This document shows positions 36,042 to 45,865 of a DNA stretch of 64,000 bases, one piece after another; the first letter of the stretch is position 1, and each line of letters begins with the position of its first letter. The notes beneath the pieces are model-generated. The model did not search any database and was not told the DNA's origin. It saw only the letters and a program-made list of their open reading frames with translations. Source of the DNA: Terriglobia bacterium (GTDB lineage Bacteria > Acidobacteriota > Terriglobia > JAIQFV01); contig JAIQFV010000004.1 of the NCBI GenBank assembly GCA_020073085.1, positions 124,001 to 188,000 of the forward strand. The letters are read 5' to 3'. A program made the translations under genes and the position numbers.

Positions 36042-39000
36042 TCAGTGAACTCCAACGGGACTCATGAGTTCGTGCAGGACTTCACGCGTGCGCCCCAAAA
36101 TGTAGGACGGCATTGTTTTTTCCATTTGGATTTTAATCCGGCCGTTGGGAGAGATCTGAACCCGCGGGTCCCGCTCCACGAGAGCGACCAGCGCCTCCGG
36201 GGAGCTCGGCGGATGATCGTGAAACTGCATATACACAGTAGCCCGGTCCCGATCGATGGACTTGACCTGCATTGATTCTGCCAGCGACTTCAGTTGCGCA
36301 TAAGTGAGCAAATTCCGAACGGACTCCGGCAGCGCCCCGAATCGGTCAATTAACTCCTCGCGGATGCGCACCGCCTCCGCATCCGAACGGATGTTGGACA
36401 CGCGCTTGTAAGTCACCAGGCGCAGGTTTTCGTCGGTGATATAGGTGGGGGGAATCTTGATGTCCACGAGGAGATTGATTGTGGTACGGATTTCCGGAGG
36501 CACCTCTTCGCCTTTCAGCTCCTGAACGGTCCTTTCGAGGAGCTGGCAATAGGTTTCGAATCCGATGGAGTTGATGTACCCGTGCTGTCGATGCCCCAGC
36601 AGTGTGCCGGCGCCTCGAAGTTCCAGATCCAGAGCGGCGATCCGGAAACCCGAACCCAGATCACTGAATTCCTTAAGCGCATTGAGCCGACGCCGGGCGA
36701 TGGGCGACAGCCCCTGGTCAGGGGGGACCAGCAGGTAGGCATACGCCCGCCGGTTGGAGCGACCGACTCGCCCGCGTAATTGGTACATTTGGGCGAGTCC
36801 AAACCGGTCGGCCCGATTGACAATGAGCGTGTTCACCAGCGGGATATCGAGCCCGTTTTCGATGAGGGTAGTGGCCACCAGAACGTCGTACTCGTGACCC
36901 ATGAATTTCAGCATCACTTGTTCCAGGTCATGCTCGCTCATTTGTCCATGGGCCACCGCCACCCGGGCGCGGGGGATATGGCGTTTCACCAGGGCAGCCA
37001 CGGAGTATATGGACTCGACCCGATTGTGGACGAAATAGGCTTGGCCGCCGCGGTCCAACTCGTGCTCCAGCGCGGTCTGGATCAGCTTGGGATCGAATTT
37101 GGTCACTACCGTATTAATGGTCAATCGATCCTTGGGAGGGGTTTCGATGACGCTCATATCGCGAACCCCCATCAGCGACATTTGCAGGGTCCGGGGGATC
37201 GGCGTTGCGGTCAGAGTGAGACAATCGATGGACTTTGTGATTTGCTTGAGTCTTTCCTTGTGTGCGACGCCAAAGCGTTGCTCTTCGTCCACGATGACCA
37301 ATCCGAGGTCCAGGAATTCGACATCTTTGGAAAGCAGGCGGTGGGTGCCAATCACGATGTCAATCTTTCCCGCGGCCACTTGCTCCAGAATCTTCTTCTG
37401 CTCTTTCCGGTCGCGGAAGCGGCTGAGCATTTCGATGGAGACCGGGAAGGGTTCGAAGCGGTTCCGAAAGGTGACAAAGTGCTGATAGGCGAGAACTGTG
37501 GTGGGGGTCAGGACTGCCACCTGCTTGTGGTCCACCACGGCTTTCAAGGCGGCCCGCATGGCGACCTCGGTTTTACCGTACCCGACATCCCCGCACACCA
37601 GGCGATCCATCGGCGAGGGCCGCTCCATGTCCCGTTTGACCTCCTCAATCGTTTGCGCCTGGTCCGGCGTTTCCGTAAATTCAAAGGCGGCTTCAAATTC
37701 TCGCATCCATTCGGAGTCGGCCGAGTAAGCTATCCCGGGCTGGATCTTCCGTTCCGCATAAAGCTTGAGGAGATCCTCGGCGAGGTCTCGAATGCGCCGC
37801 TTGGCCTTGGACTTGGTGCGTTGCCACGTGGCCCCGCCCAACTTATCCAGAGGCGGCAAGGCTCCACCTGCTCCTGAATACTTTTGAACCAGGTCCAACC
37901 GCTCCAGGGGAAGATAAAGCTTGGCATCGTCCTGATACTGCAACACCATGAATTCTTCGGTGGCTTCCCGGAGTTCCAGAGATTTGATCCCCATGAATTT
38001 CCCGATGCCATGATCCACGTGGACCATCAGGTCCCCGATTTTCAAGTCGCTGAAATCGGAAATGAATGCCGTTCGCCGGGGGCGGGAGGGGCGAGGTGCG
38101 GCGCGATACTCCACCGCTTCGAAGATGTCCAAATCGCCAAACAAAGCCAGACGCTGCTCCGGCAATAGAAATCCCGTGTTCACTTCTCCGATGAAGACGG
38201 GAATCGGGGTGGTCAATGCGAGAGGGGGGGCCGTCGAGAGGTCCGCCGCCCGCCCCTCGACGGAACCGTGGTCACGAGAGGAGGGGGGGTGATGCAGGTA
38301 TTCTCGAAAAACATCTTTAAGGATTTCGGCCTTGGCGCGGGTGCGGACGATGGCCGCCATTTGAAAGTGGCGTGACTCCAAGCTGGCAGCCTCGGCAATG
38401 AACTGGCTGAAGCGGCTGTGGAACTTTCGAACGGGCTGGGAGCCCATGAAAAAAGGCGGCTCCGCTGCGGTCGCGTCCGACAGTGCGAGCGTGCTCAGGC
38501 GCAGTTGCGCCGTCGAGGCAAATACCGATCCTGCGTCAGCCGCCGGGATGAGAAGCTCTTCGGGCCGGACCAGCGCGTCAAATGTCGGGCTCTTCTCATT
38601 AAACTCGCTCTCCGTCTTTCGCCACAGCGCATTCCATTGATCTTCGATCTCCCCTGGCTCGTCGAGAACAAGGATGGGATTCTGGAAATAAGAGAGCAGG
38701 GTGTGCTGATAGGGCAGAAGAATCGGGAGTTGAAATTCAATGCCCGCGAACGGTTCGCCCAGTTGGGCCGCCTGGATCTTATCCTCCCAGATCCCGCGAC
38801 CCTCCGGGGAAATCCTTTCTTCTGCGGCATCGGCCCAGCGTTTGAGCAGGTCCGACGTCACGGGGACATCACGGACGGCCATCAGGTTGAGAGAATCCAG
38901 CGTCCGCAGGGAGCGCTGCGTCTCCACACTGAACTGGCGGATCGATTCGATGTTATCACCACAAAATTCAAGGCGCAGCGGCTGGGGTTCTGAAGGCGAA

Positions 39001-39581
39001 AAGACATCAAGGATACCGCCGCGGATCGAAAACTCCCCCACTCCGCTCACCGGCTCGACGGCATAATAACCGCTTGAAACGAGCCAGGTGCGAAGCTCCT
39101 CGATTTCAAGGGCTTGGTCCTTGTATAGGTTTCTTGAAAGCCCGCTGAAAAAATCGGGGGTTGGCCATCGTGACAGCAATACGGCTGGAGAGGTTACCGT
39201 GAAGTGTGCTGTGCCGGTTTGGATCTTCGCCAATGCCAGGGCACGCTGTTCAGCAATTTCCGAATGGGGGGAGAGATGGTCGTAAGGCCCGCAATCATAA
39301 GCCGGCAAAGCCACGGCGTGAGTCGCCTTCCGCTCGGTGCGTTGCCTGAAGTAAAAATCAATGGAGGCCGCGAAATCTTCGAGAGCTTTTTCCTGGGCGC
39401 TGACGATCACGATGGGCCGTTTCAACCGGGCCGCCATGGCCGCCAGAACGGGCGCCTTGAGGCCGTCGGTAAGGCCCTCGAGCACACACGTGCACACCTC
39501 GGCTGCCCGGAAACGCGCCAGCAGCGAGTCGAAACCCGAATCGGCTTCGATTGCGCCGAACAAATCCTCAAAACGAGTCAT
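36042..39581 (-). CDS. mfd: Transcription-repair coupling factor Mfd
   Basis: Removes stalled RNA polymerase and recruits UvrA to lesions; 1179 residues. Order: UvrB-homology domains (1-350), RNA-polymerase-interacting domain (about 500-560, GDLMVHVDHGIGKFMGI), helicase domains with GDVGYGKTEVAMRA (Walker A), DEEQRFG (DEEQ box) and TATPIPRTLQMSLMG, then the TRG motif region and a C-terminal regulatory domain. Residues near 435-465 (HHPPSSRDHGSVEGRAADLS) are low-complexity and coincide with an inverted repeat in the DNA. Downstream of rfaE2 by 75 bases; uvrA is upstream in the same run. Confidence 0.97.
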   Translation of the reverse strand: MTRFEDLFGAIEADSGFDSLLARFRAAEVCTCVLEGLTDGLKAPVLAAMAARLKRPIVIVSAQEKALEDFAASIDFYFRQRTERKATHAVALPAYDCGPYDHLSPHSEIAEQRALALAKIQTGTAHFTVTSPAVLLSRWPTPDFFSGLSRNLYKDQALEIEELRTWLVSSGYYAVEPVSGVGEFSIRGGILDVFSPSEPQPLRLEFCGDNIESIRQFSVETQRSLRTLDSLNLMAVRDVPVTSDLLKRWADAAEERISPEGRGIWEDKIQAAQLGEPFAGIEFQLPILLPYQHTLLSYFQNPILVLDEPGEIEDQWNALWRKTESEFNEKSPTFDALVRPEELLIPAADAGSVFASTAQLRLSTLALSDATAAEPPFFMGSQPVRKFHSRFSQFIAEAASLESRHFQMAAIVRTRAKAEILKDVFREYLHHPPSSRDHGSVEGRAADLSTAPPLALTTPIPVFIGEVNTGFLLPEQRLALFGDLDIFEAVEYRAAPRPSRPRRTAFISDFSDLKIGDLMVHVDHGIGKFMGIKSLELREATEEFMVLQYQDDAKLYLPLERLDLVQKYSGAGGALPPLDKLGGATWQRTKSKAKRRIRDLAEDLLKLYAERKIQPGIAYSADSEWMREFEAAFEFTETPDQAQTIEEVKRDMERPSPMDRLVCGDVGYGKTEVAMRAALKAVVDHKQVAVLTPTTVLAYQHFVTFRNRFEPFPVSIEMLSRFRDRKEQKKILEQVAAGKIDIVIGTHRLLSKDVEFLDLGLVIVDEEQRFGVAHKERLKQITKSIDCLTLTATPIPRTLQMSLMGVRDMSVIETPPKDRLTINTVVTKFDPKLIQTALEHELDRGGQAYFVHNRVESIYSVAALVKRHIPRARVAVAHGQMSEHDLEQVMLKFMGHEYDVLVATTLIENGLDIPLVNTLIVNRADRFGLAQMYQLRGRVGRSNRRAYAYLLVPPDQGLSPIARRRLNALKEFSDLGSGFRIAALDLELRGAGTLLGHRQHGYINSIGFETYCQLLERTVQELKGEEVPPEIRTTINLLVDIKIPPTYITDENLRLVTYKRVSNIRSDAEAVRIREELIDRFGALPESVRNLLTYAQLKSLAESMQVKSIDRDRATVYMQFHDHPPSSPEALVALVERDPRVQISPNGRIKIQMEKTMPSYILGRTREVLHELMSPVGVH

Positions 39582-39656
39582 TGAATCTCAGTCGTACACC
39601 CGTTTAATGCCCGTGGGCGTTTTCGGGAAGAGCGACCAGATCGGACGCCCTCGAGT

Positions 39657-40163
39657 TTACTTTTTGCCATAATTCCGGGAGATTGTTTCCAGGATTGCCG
39701 TGGTCGAGAACCCCGGAAGAAATTCGATAGAGACCACATGGCCACCGGCCGCTTCCACTTCGGACCGGCCCACGATCTCATCGGGCGCCCAATCGCTCCC
39801 CTTCACCAAGACGTCCGGGAGAAGGGCCTGAATGATTTCGCGGGGCGTCGGCTCCGGAAAGATTATGACGAAATCCACGCATTCCAGGGCCCCCAGTATC
39901 TCAGCCCGCTCTTCTTGCGGGATGATCGGCCGCGCATCCCCCTTCAGCGCGCTCACGCTCTCGTCGCTGTTGATGGCCACCAGCAGCCGGTCGCCCAGAG
40001 CGCGTGCCTTCTCGAGATAGTCCGCATGGCCGGGATGCAGAAGGTCAAAGCAGCCGTTCGTAAAAACCAGGCTCAATCCGGATTCCGAAAGTTGCTTCCG
40101 CAGAGGAAGGAACTGCTCCAGCGTGTATATCTTGGCGTGCGGGGCTTGGGTTTGAACTTTCAT
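39657..40163 (-). CDS. rfaE2: ADP-heptose synthase cytidylyltransferase-like domain (RfaE2)
   Basis: Attaches a nucleotide to heptose 1-phosphate during LPS heptose synthesis; 168 residues. The nucleotidyltransferase motif [22 protein letters not shown] and [14 protein letters not shown] are present. It lacks the sugar-kinase half found in bifunctional HldE, so a separate kinase is needed; the GHMP kinase at 57028-58026 is a candidate. The ATG at 40163 overlaps the upstream protease gene stop by four bases (ATGA). Confidence 0.93.
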   Translation of the reverse strand: MKVQTQAPHAKIYTLEQFLPLRKQLSESGLSLVFTNGCFDLLHPGHADYLEKARALGDRLLVAINSDESVSALKGDARPIIPQEERAEILGALECVDFVIIFPEPTPREIIQALLPDVLVKGSDWAPDEIVGRSEVEAAGGHVVSIEFLPGFSTTAILETISRNYGKK

Positions 40164-41005
40164 CGGAGTGCCTGGGGACTGTGCGCCATCGCCTTGGCGA
40201 CCACGACCGCCATCACCAGCGTGGTGTTGTAAACAAAGTGGATGATCCAGCATGGAGTCAGCAATCCGGTCACGGCACGGGTCAGGGAGAGCACAAAACC
40301 GACAAGCACAATAAGCCCGATGGCGGGCCAGCTCCCCCAGAGTTGAAAGACGTGAAGGCCTGAGAAGATCAGCGCGGTCACAACCACGGCGACTGACGGG
40401 CCCCCGCGATTTTCGAAGATCGGATACAAAAATCCGCGAAAGATCAACTCTTCAGTGAACGGCGCAATGAGGATTGCGAAGGCTGCAAAATAATAAATGG
40501 CATGACCCTGGCTGAGGATTTTTTCGAGCGGTGTTTCTTTCGTTGAGGGGAAAAGTGAAGAGAGGATCATGACCATCACGGCGAGCAGGAGGCCGAGCAG
40601 CCCAAAACTCCGCATCACGCCCGAAGGAAGTTTCAAGAGCCTCAGAGAATGAAGGAAATCCAGCTCGTATTTTCGCGTGATCAGGAAATACAGGAAGGTG
40701 AGGAGCAGGATGTAGACCAGGAGCTGGGCGATCAGAGCGATGTAAGGGTTGGTCCCTAGCTCCCGGGGCTTCAAGGGCGGCCAGTGGTACAGCCCCTCTA
40801 AGGCGAGGTAACCCATCTGGCAAAGCAGCGTCGCAAACAATGTCCCGGCAATAAAAAGTGCCAGCAGGACCAAGGCGTCCCAACCCGTCCAGAATGCGGG
40901 TTTGGCCGCCGGTTCCTCCGGAATATGCAGCGGGTCTCCAGGCTCGGGGGGCGTTTCACGAGACGGAGGGGAAGCGGGGTTTGAGGAAAACGGTTCTTCG
41001 GACAT
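40160..41005 (-). CDS. CPBP family intramembrane metalloprotease
   Basis: 281 residues with about seven membrane helices. The CPBP (Rce1/Abi) signatures are present: [11 protein letters not shown] (about residue 187), GLHVFQLW, and a final IIHFVYNTT. The first 40 residues are a Pro-rich cytoplasmic tail. Substrate unknown. It overlaps the rfaE2 start, so the two are co-translated, though a functional link to heptose synthesis is not known for this family. Confidence 0.9.
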   Translation of the reverse strand: MSEEPFSSNPASPPSRETPPEPGDPLHIPEEPAAKPAFWTGWDALVLLALFIAGTLFATLLCQMGYLALEGLYHWPPLKPRELGTNPYIALIAQLLVYILLLTFLYFLITRKYELDFLHSLRLLKLPSGVMRSFGLLGLLLAVMVMILSSLFPSTKETPLEKILSQGHAIYYFAAFAILIAPFTEELIFRGFLYPIFENRGGPSVAVVVTALIFSGLHVFQLWGSWPAIGLIVLVGFVLSLTRAVTGLLTPCWIIHFVYNTTLVMAVVVAKAMAHSPQALR

Positions 41006-41103
41006 GAAAATGGATATCTTTATTCTATCAGTTCAATTCAAAGGAGCCACGGGCCCGGGTCTCTCGCCCGGCTTCCGTCGCCTGCAGAATCGCTCTTCAG
41101 GGC

Positions 41104-42099
41104 TCAAGCAACGAGGGCGGCCACCAGGAGTGGAAGCATCAACTCGTGATGCCCTGTAATGGAATAGCCGCGGCCTGCCCCATTCTGGGTCGGTCGTCGG
41201 ACGATGTTCTGGACCCCGCGATAGTGTTGGATGAAGTCAAAGTTGGCCGTCGTGAATCCCCGGAGAGGGAGCCCCAGGTTCCGGATCAGGCTCACCGCTT
41301 TAAGGAACACTTCCGGCATCAGGACGGCAGAGCCAAAGTTCAAAAAAACCCCCCCCTTATTCAGTGAAGCCACGCTCGACACGAAGGTCCGGTAATCACG
41401 CATCGCCCCCTCTCCCAGCATGCGACCGTTGGTTGAAGGATGGTTGTGGATGATGTCAGTCCCGACGGCGAGATGGATGGTCGCCGGGATTCCCAAACGG
41501 AAAGCCGCCGCCAGGAGAGAGTGCTTGAGATATTTTGGATTTCGGATTGCGGATTTCGGATTCGAACGGGCAGCCGGAATCGACTTTGAGCTCCCCCCCA
41601 TCCCGAACCCTTCGGCCAGGCCTCTGCCAACGGCGGCCGCGAGCCCGCTGCCGGTCAAAACATAGCGATTGATGGCCGCGTTAATCCACTCGCCCGTTTC
41701 ACGCGCCATGCCAAACGCGCCACTGCCGATCGACGCCTCGACATCCTCACTGGTGGATCCGACCAGGGCGATTTCGAAGTCATGGATCAGGCCGGCCCCA
41801 TTCAGTGCCAGGTGTTGAACGTATCCCCGATTCATCAAATCGATCATCAGCGGCGACAGTCCGCACTTGATGACATGTCCTCCCATCGCCCAGATGATGG
41901 GTCTGGCCTGTTTTCGGGCGCGGTGGCACGCATCAACCACCTCCCGGAATTCCTTTGCGGCGAGGATGTTGGGCAGAGAATCCAGGAATTGGGGGATGCC
42001 GTTTGGCCGGGCGGCCACTCGAGCAAAGTCACGGACCGTGACCTTGCTCTTACGGCGAGCCAGCGGATAAGTGCGAACCTTGGAAAAATCAATAGGCAT
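41104..42099 (-). CDS. Conserved protein of unknown function, interrupted by a repeat-derived peptide
   Basis: Not recognised to function. 331 residues from MPIDFSKVRTYP at 42099; a longer frame adds unlikely residues. The protein has an apparently conserved core (MGGHVIKCGLSPLMIDLMNRG, LNGAGLIHDFEIALVGSTSEDV, GMARETGEWIN) with a nucleotide-binding look, and a C-terminal VFLNFGSAVLMPEVFLKAV. Residues 178-191 (RSNPKSAIRNPKYL) are encoded by AT-rich repeat DNA of the ATTCCAAA family and look like an in-frame insertion. It lies between gmhA and the CPBP/rfaE2 genes, so a role near sugar or heptose metabolism is possible. Confidence 0.8.
   Translation of the reverse strand: MPIDFSKVRTYPLARRKSKVTVRDFARVAARPNGIPQFLDSLPNILAAKEFREVVDACHRARKQARPIIWAMGGHVIKCGLSPLMIDLMNRGYVQHLALNGAGLIHDFEIALVGSTSEDVEASIGSGAFGMARETGEWINAAINRYVLTGSGLAAAVGRGLAEGFGMGGSSKSIPAARSNPKSAIRNPKYLKHSLLAAAFRLGIPATIHLAVGTDIIHNHPSTNGRMLGEGAMRDYRTFVSSVASLNKGGVFLNFGSAVLMPEVFLKAVSLIRNLGLPLRGFTTANFDFIQHYRGVQNIVRRPTQNGAGRGYSITGHHELMLPLLVAALVA
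41528..41572 (-). repeat. AT-rich repeat inside a coding sequence
   Basis: GGATTTCGGATTGCGGATTTCGGATTCG-like DNA, of the same type as the elements at 19347-19532 and 34864-35055, lies in frame within the unknown gene and adds about 14 residues. Confidence 0.7.
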
Positions 42100-42174
42100 G
42101 GCGTCTAAAGACTCAATCGGGTTTCCCGGGCTGCATCGCAATGAACTCCACGGCAAACCCTGTTTCGGTTATGT

Positions 42175-42801
42175 TCATGAGGAGATCGTTCCAGAGGGTT
42201 GGATGGCCTCGCGCTCCGTTCGGATCATTTCTTGATCTACAATCTCACACAGCAGATGAATGAGCAGCCCATGAACTTCCTGAATGCGCGCTGTGCAGTT
42301 CGATTGCACTGTAAAACACGCGTCCACCCGTCCCGCCAGCTTGCCCCCGTCCCTCCCGGAAAGCGCGATCGTCAGGAGGCGGCGCGCCTTGGCCTCTTCA
42401 ACCGCCTTGAGCACGTTGGGGGAATTGCCGCTGGTTGAAATCGCAACGGCCACATCGCCCTCCTGGCCATGGGCAGCAATTTGGCGCGCAAACGCCCATT
42501 CAAAGCCAAAATCGTTGCTGACCGACGTCAGGATGGAAGTGTCTGTGGAGAGGGCAAACGCGGAGAGGGCGGTCTGTCGGCGGGAGTCGTTGGAGAATCG
42601 GCCGACCAGCTCGGAAGCCATGTGCTGGGCATCGGCGGCGCTCCCTCCATTCCCGAATACAAGAAGCTTCTTCCCCCGTCGCAACCGTTCCGCCATTTCG
42701 AGCGCCACTTCCTCGATCCGGTGAGCGTGCGCAAGGAAGAATTCCTGTTGGAGCGAGAGGCCTTCAGCCACCGACTGTTGAATGAATTGCTGATAACTCA
42801 T
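42175..42801 (-). CDS. gmhA: Sedoheptulose-7-phosphate isomerase GmhA (SIS domain)
   Basis: Converts sedoheptulose 7-phosphate to D-glycero-D-manno-heptose 7-phosphate, first step of ADP-heptose synthesis; 208 residues. The SIS core shows LLVFGNGGSAADAQHMASELVGRF (residues 48-70) and VAISTSGNSPNVLKAVEEAK, with ARIQEVHGLLIHLLCEIVD at the end. The start at 42801 gives MSYQQFIQQS as in homologues. It lies 67 bases behind uvrA. Confidence 0.95.
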   Translation of the reverse strand: MSYQQFIQQSVAEGLSLQQEFFLAHAHRIEEVALEMAERLRRGKKLLVFGNGGSAADAQHMASELVGRFSNDSRRQTALSAFALSTDTSILTSVSNDFGFEWAFARQIAAHGQEGDVAVAISTSGNSPNVLKAVEEAKARRLLTIALSGRDGGKLAGRVDACFTVQSNCTARIQEVHGLLIHLLCEIVDQEMIRTEREAIQPSGTISS

Positions 42802-42868
42802 AGGAAAAAAACTATCCGGGGAGGTGGAATCCTCGCGGCATTCCATCCGCCTTCAGACCGCTCTGGGA

Positions 42869-45754
42869 TTAAGCGGGAGTCTTTTGTCCGCAGGCGTCGG
42901 AGTTGAAATCGGGGGGTGTCTCCGCCGCCTTCCTCATGGAGCCGTTGGAGAAAAATGCTGCCAGCGCTCGACCGGTATACGACTTTTGAATACGGCCAAT
43001 ATGTTCCGGAGTTCCCGCGGCCACCACGCGCCCTCCTGCCTCGCCTCCCTCCGGCCCCAGGTCAATGACCCAATCGGCAGTTTTAATGACGTCCAGATGA
43101 TGCTCGACGATGATGACGGTGTTTCCCAGGTCTGTCAAGCGGTTGAGGACGGCCAGGAGCTTCCTGACATCGTCGAAATGGAGGCCTGTCGTCGGCTCAT
43201 CCAGAAGGTATAGAGTCCGGCCAGTCTGTCGGCGTGAAAGCTCTTTTGCGAGCTTGATGCGCTGGGCCTCTCCACCCGAAAGCGTGGTCGCCGACTGTCC
43301 GAGTTCCAGATAACCGAGACCCACGTCGTTCAGCGTTTGCAGTTTCTGGGCGACCTGCGGAATGTTCTCGAGCTGGGGCAGGGCATCGGCCACCGTGGTG
43401 CTCAGCAACTTGGAAATGGAAAGTCCCTTGAATTTTACAGCGAGGGTTTCGCTGTTATAGCGCTGGCCGCGGCAGACATCGCAGGTGACAAAAACGTCCG
43501 GCAGAAAGTTCATTTCGATCCGCCGCAACCCATCTCCCTGGCACGCCTCGCAGCGGCCGCCCTTCACGTTGAAGCTGAACCGGCCGGCCTTGTAACCCCG
43601 CTCGCGGGACTCCGGCAACATCGCATACAACTGGCGGATGGGAGCAAACAGTCCGGTATATGTGGCCGGGTTGGAGCGCGGGGTCCGTCCGATAGGAGAA
43701 GCATCGATTCGGATCACCTTATCGATATGTTCCAGCCCTTGGATCATCCGGCTCGCACCCGGTTCTTCGATCGATCGATACAACATCTTTGCGAGGGTCT
43801 TGTAGAGGATATCGTTCACAAGGGTCGATTTGCCGGCGCCCGAAACTCCCGTCACCACAATCATTAATCCCAGTGGGAACTCGACGTCGATATTCTTCAG
43901 GTTGTGGTGACGAGCCCCGAAGATCTTGATCGCCTTGCCGTTGGGTCTTCGGTGGCTGTCCGGCAAAGGGATCTGCTGTTTACCGGCGAGGTATTGACCG
44001 GTGAGGGAGCGGTCATTTCTTGCAATATCCTCGGGGCCCCCGGCAGCAACCAGGTAACCCCCGTGCGTGCCCGCCCCGGGGCCGAGATCGATGACATGGT
44101 CGGCATGACGGATGGTTTCTTCATCGTGCTCGACGACCAGCACGGTATTGCCCAGGTCGCGGAGTTGCTTGAGCGTTGAGATGAGCCGGAGGTTATCGCG
44201 CGGATGAAGCCCGATGGAGGGCTCATCGAGCACGTAGAGGACCCCGCGGAGCTTCGAGCCGATCTGGGACGCCAGGCGAATCCGCTGGCCTTCGCCCCCC
44301 GAAAGAGTCGCTGCGCTGCGATCGAGGCTCAGATAATCCAGACCGACCGCCGAGAGAAATTCGAGACGGTCACGGACTTCCTTCAACAGCCCGGAGGCGA
44401 TCTTTTCTTCGCGCTCCGTCAGTTCCAGACTGCCGATCACGTCGCGCGCCCGGCCCGTGGGGAGCGAGGTGAATTCGGCGATGGAATATCCCCCGACTTT
44501 GACAGCGAGACTCTCCCGTTTCAGCCGCTGTCCCTTGCAGTCGCTGCAGGGGATCGAAGACATGTATGGCATCAGCCATTCGGAGGCGCCATTGCCGAGC
44601 GATTCCCGCAGTTGGGGAATAAGCCCCGGGAACAGCTTCCGGGCGTTTGCCTTGCGGCGGCCCGCGGATTTGCTTCCATTCGCCCCATGCCCTCCGTTGC
44701 TCTTGCTCTCTCCATAAAGTACGACGGATTGGATCTTTTCAGGCAATTCTCCAAAGGGGACCTCCAGGGGGAGTTCTCTTTCCTTGAGGATCTCATGGTA
44801 GCCCTCTTCAAGGGCGCGGTTTTCGGCCCAGGAGGACAGTCCCCCGCCAAACAAAGGTTTGGACCAATCGCCAATGACCTTGGATGGGTCAAAGTCGAAT
44901 ATGGAACCCAGCCCGTTGCAGGTTTCACACGCTCCGTAGATGCTGTTGAAAGAGAAGGAGCGGGGTTCGAGCTGAGGCAGGTTCAAACTGCACTCGACAC
45001 ACGCGAGCTTCTCGGAATACAGGTGCTCCTCGCCATTGACAATCGCTACCTGGGTGATTCCTGACGTCATTCGCATGGCCGTTTCAATGGACGCCCTTAA
45101 TCGCTGTTTGATTTCCGGCTTGATGAGCAGCCGATCCACGACGATCTCGACCGTGTGATTCTTCTTCTTGTCCAGATGGATCGGTTCATCCAGATTCCGG
45201 AGGACGCCATCGATGCGGGCCCTCACAAACCCGCTCTTGTTGAGGGATTCGAGTTGTTTCTTGAATTCCCCTTTGCGTCCCCGCACAATGGGGGCAAGAA
45301 TCATGACGCGTTCGTCGGGCGGGTGTGACAGAATGGTGTTGACGATCTGGTCGCTGGATTGGCGCGAGATCTTCCGGCCGCACTGGGGACAGTGAGGCAC
45401 GCCAACCGTCGCATAAAGGACGCGAAGATAGTCGTAGATTTCCGTAATCGTGCCCACCGTCGAACGGGGGGATCGGGAAGAGGTCTTTTGTTCGATCGAG
45501 ATGGAAGGCGAGAGCCCTTCGATCGAGTCGACGTCGGGCCGCTCCATCTGGTCCAGGAACTGCCGCGCATAGGTCGACAGCGATTCCACGTAACGCCGCT
45601 GCCCCTCCGCATAAATCGTGTCGAAGGCCAGTGACGATTTGCCGGAACCGCTGAGGCCCGTGATTACGGTAAAGGTGTGGCGCGGGATCGTGACATCAAT
45701 GTTCTTGAGATTGTGCTGCCTTGCGCCATGGACTGTAATCTGTTCGATCGACAT
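42869..45754 (-). CDS. uvrA: Excinuclease ABC subunit A
   Basis: Damage-recognition ATPase of nucleotide excision repair, 961 residues. Two ABC modules are visible, with Walker [15 protein letters not shown] (residue 31 on) and [15 protein letters not shown], signatures [16 protein letters not shown] and [15 protein letters not shown], and zinc-finger motifs [13 protein letters not shown] and CEACQGDG...[10 protein letters not shown]. First gene of a minus-strand run that ends in mfd and a PPIase. Confidence 0.98.
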   Translation of the reverse strand: MSIEQITVHGARQHNLKNIDVTIPRHTFTVITGLSGSGKSSLAFDTIYAEGQRRYVESLSTYARQFLDQMERPDVDSIEGLSPSISIEQKTSSRSPRSTVGTITEIYDYLRVLYATVGVPHCPQCGRKISRQSSDQIVNTILSHPPDERVMILAPIVRGRKGEFKKQLESLNKSGFVRARIDGVLRNLDEPIHLDKKKNHTVEIVVDRLLIKPEIKQRLRASIETAMRMTSGITQVAIVNGEEHLYSEKLACVECSLNLPQLEPRSFSFNSIYGACETCNGLGSIFDFDPSKVIGDWSKPLFGGGLSSWAENRALEEGYHEILKERELPLEVPFGELPEKIQSVVLYGESKSNGGHGANGSKSAGRRKANARKLFPGLIPQLRESLGNGASEWLMPYMSSIPCSDCKGQRLKRESLAVKVGGYSIAEFTSLPTGRARDVIGSLELTEREEKIASGLLKEVRDRLEFLSAVGLDYLSLDRSAATLSGGEGQRIRLASQIGSKLRGVLYVLDEPSIGLHPRDNLRLISTLKQLRDLGNTVLVVEHDEETIRHADHVIDLGPGAGTHGGYLVAAGGPEDIARNDRSLTGQYLAGKQQIPLPDSHRRPNGKAIKIFGARHHNLKNIDVEFPLGLMIVVTGVSGAGKSTLVNDILYKTLAKMLYRSIEEPGASRMIQGLEHIDKVIRIDASPIGRTPRSNPATYTGLFAPIRQLYAMLPESRERGYKAGRFSFNVKGGRCEACQGDGLRRIEMNFLPDVFVTCDVCRGQRYNSETLAVKFKGLSISKLLSTTVADALPQLENIPQVAQKLQTLNDVGLGYLELGQSATTLSGGEAQRIKLAKELSRRQTGRTLYLLDEPTTGLHFDDVRKLLAVLNRLTDLGNTVIIVEHHLDVIKTADWVIDLGPEGGEAGGRVVAAGTPEHIGRIQKSYTGRALAAFFSNGSMRKAAETPPDFNSDACGQKTPA

Positions 45755-45865
45755 GGATTGGGTGCTATAGTCGCCCCTAACGTGAGATAATAAATTCTTA
45801 ATTTTAGCCTACTGCCCACCGCCCGTCAAGCTTTGCTTCCACCTGAGGGCGAGGGAGCTGAGAAG

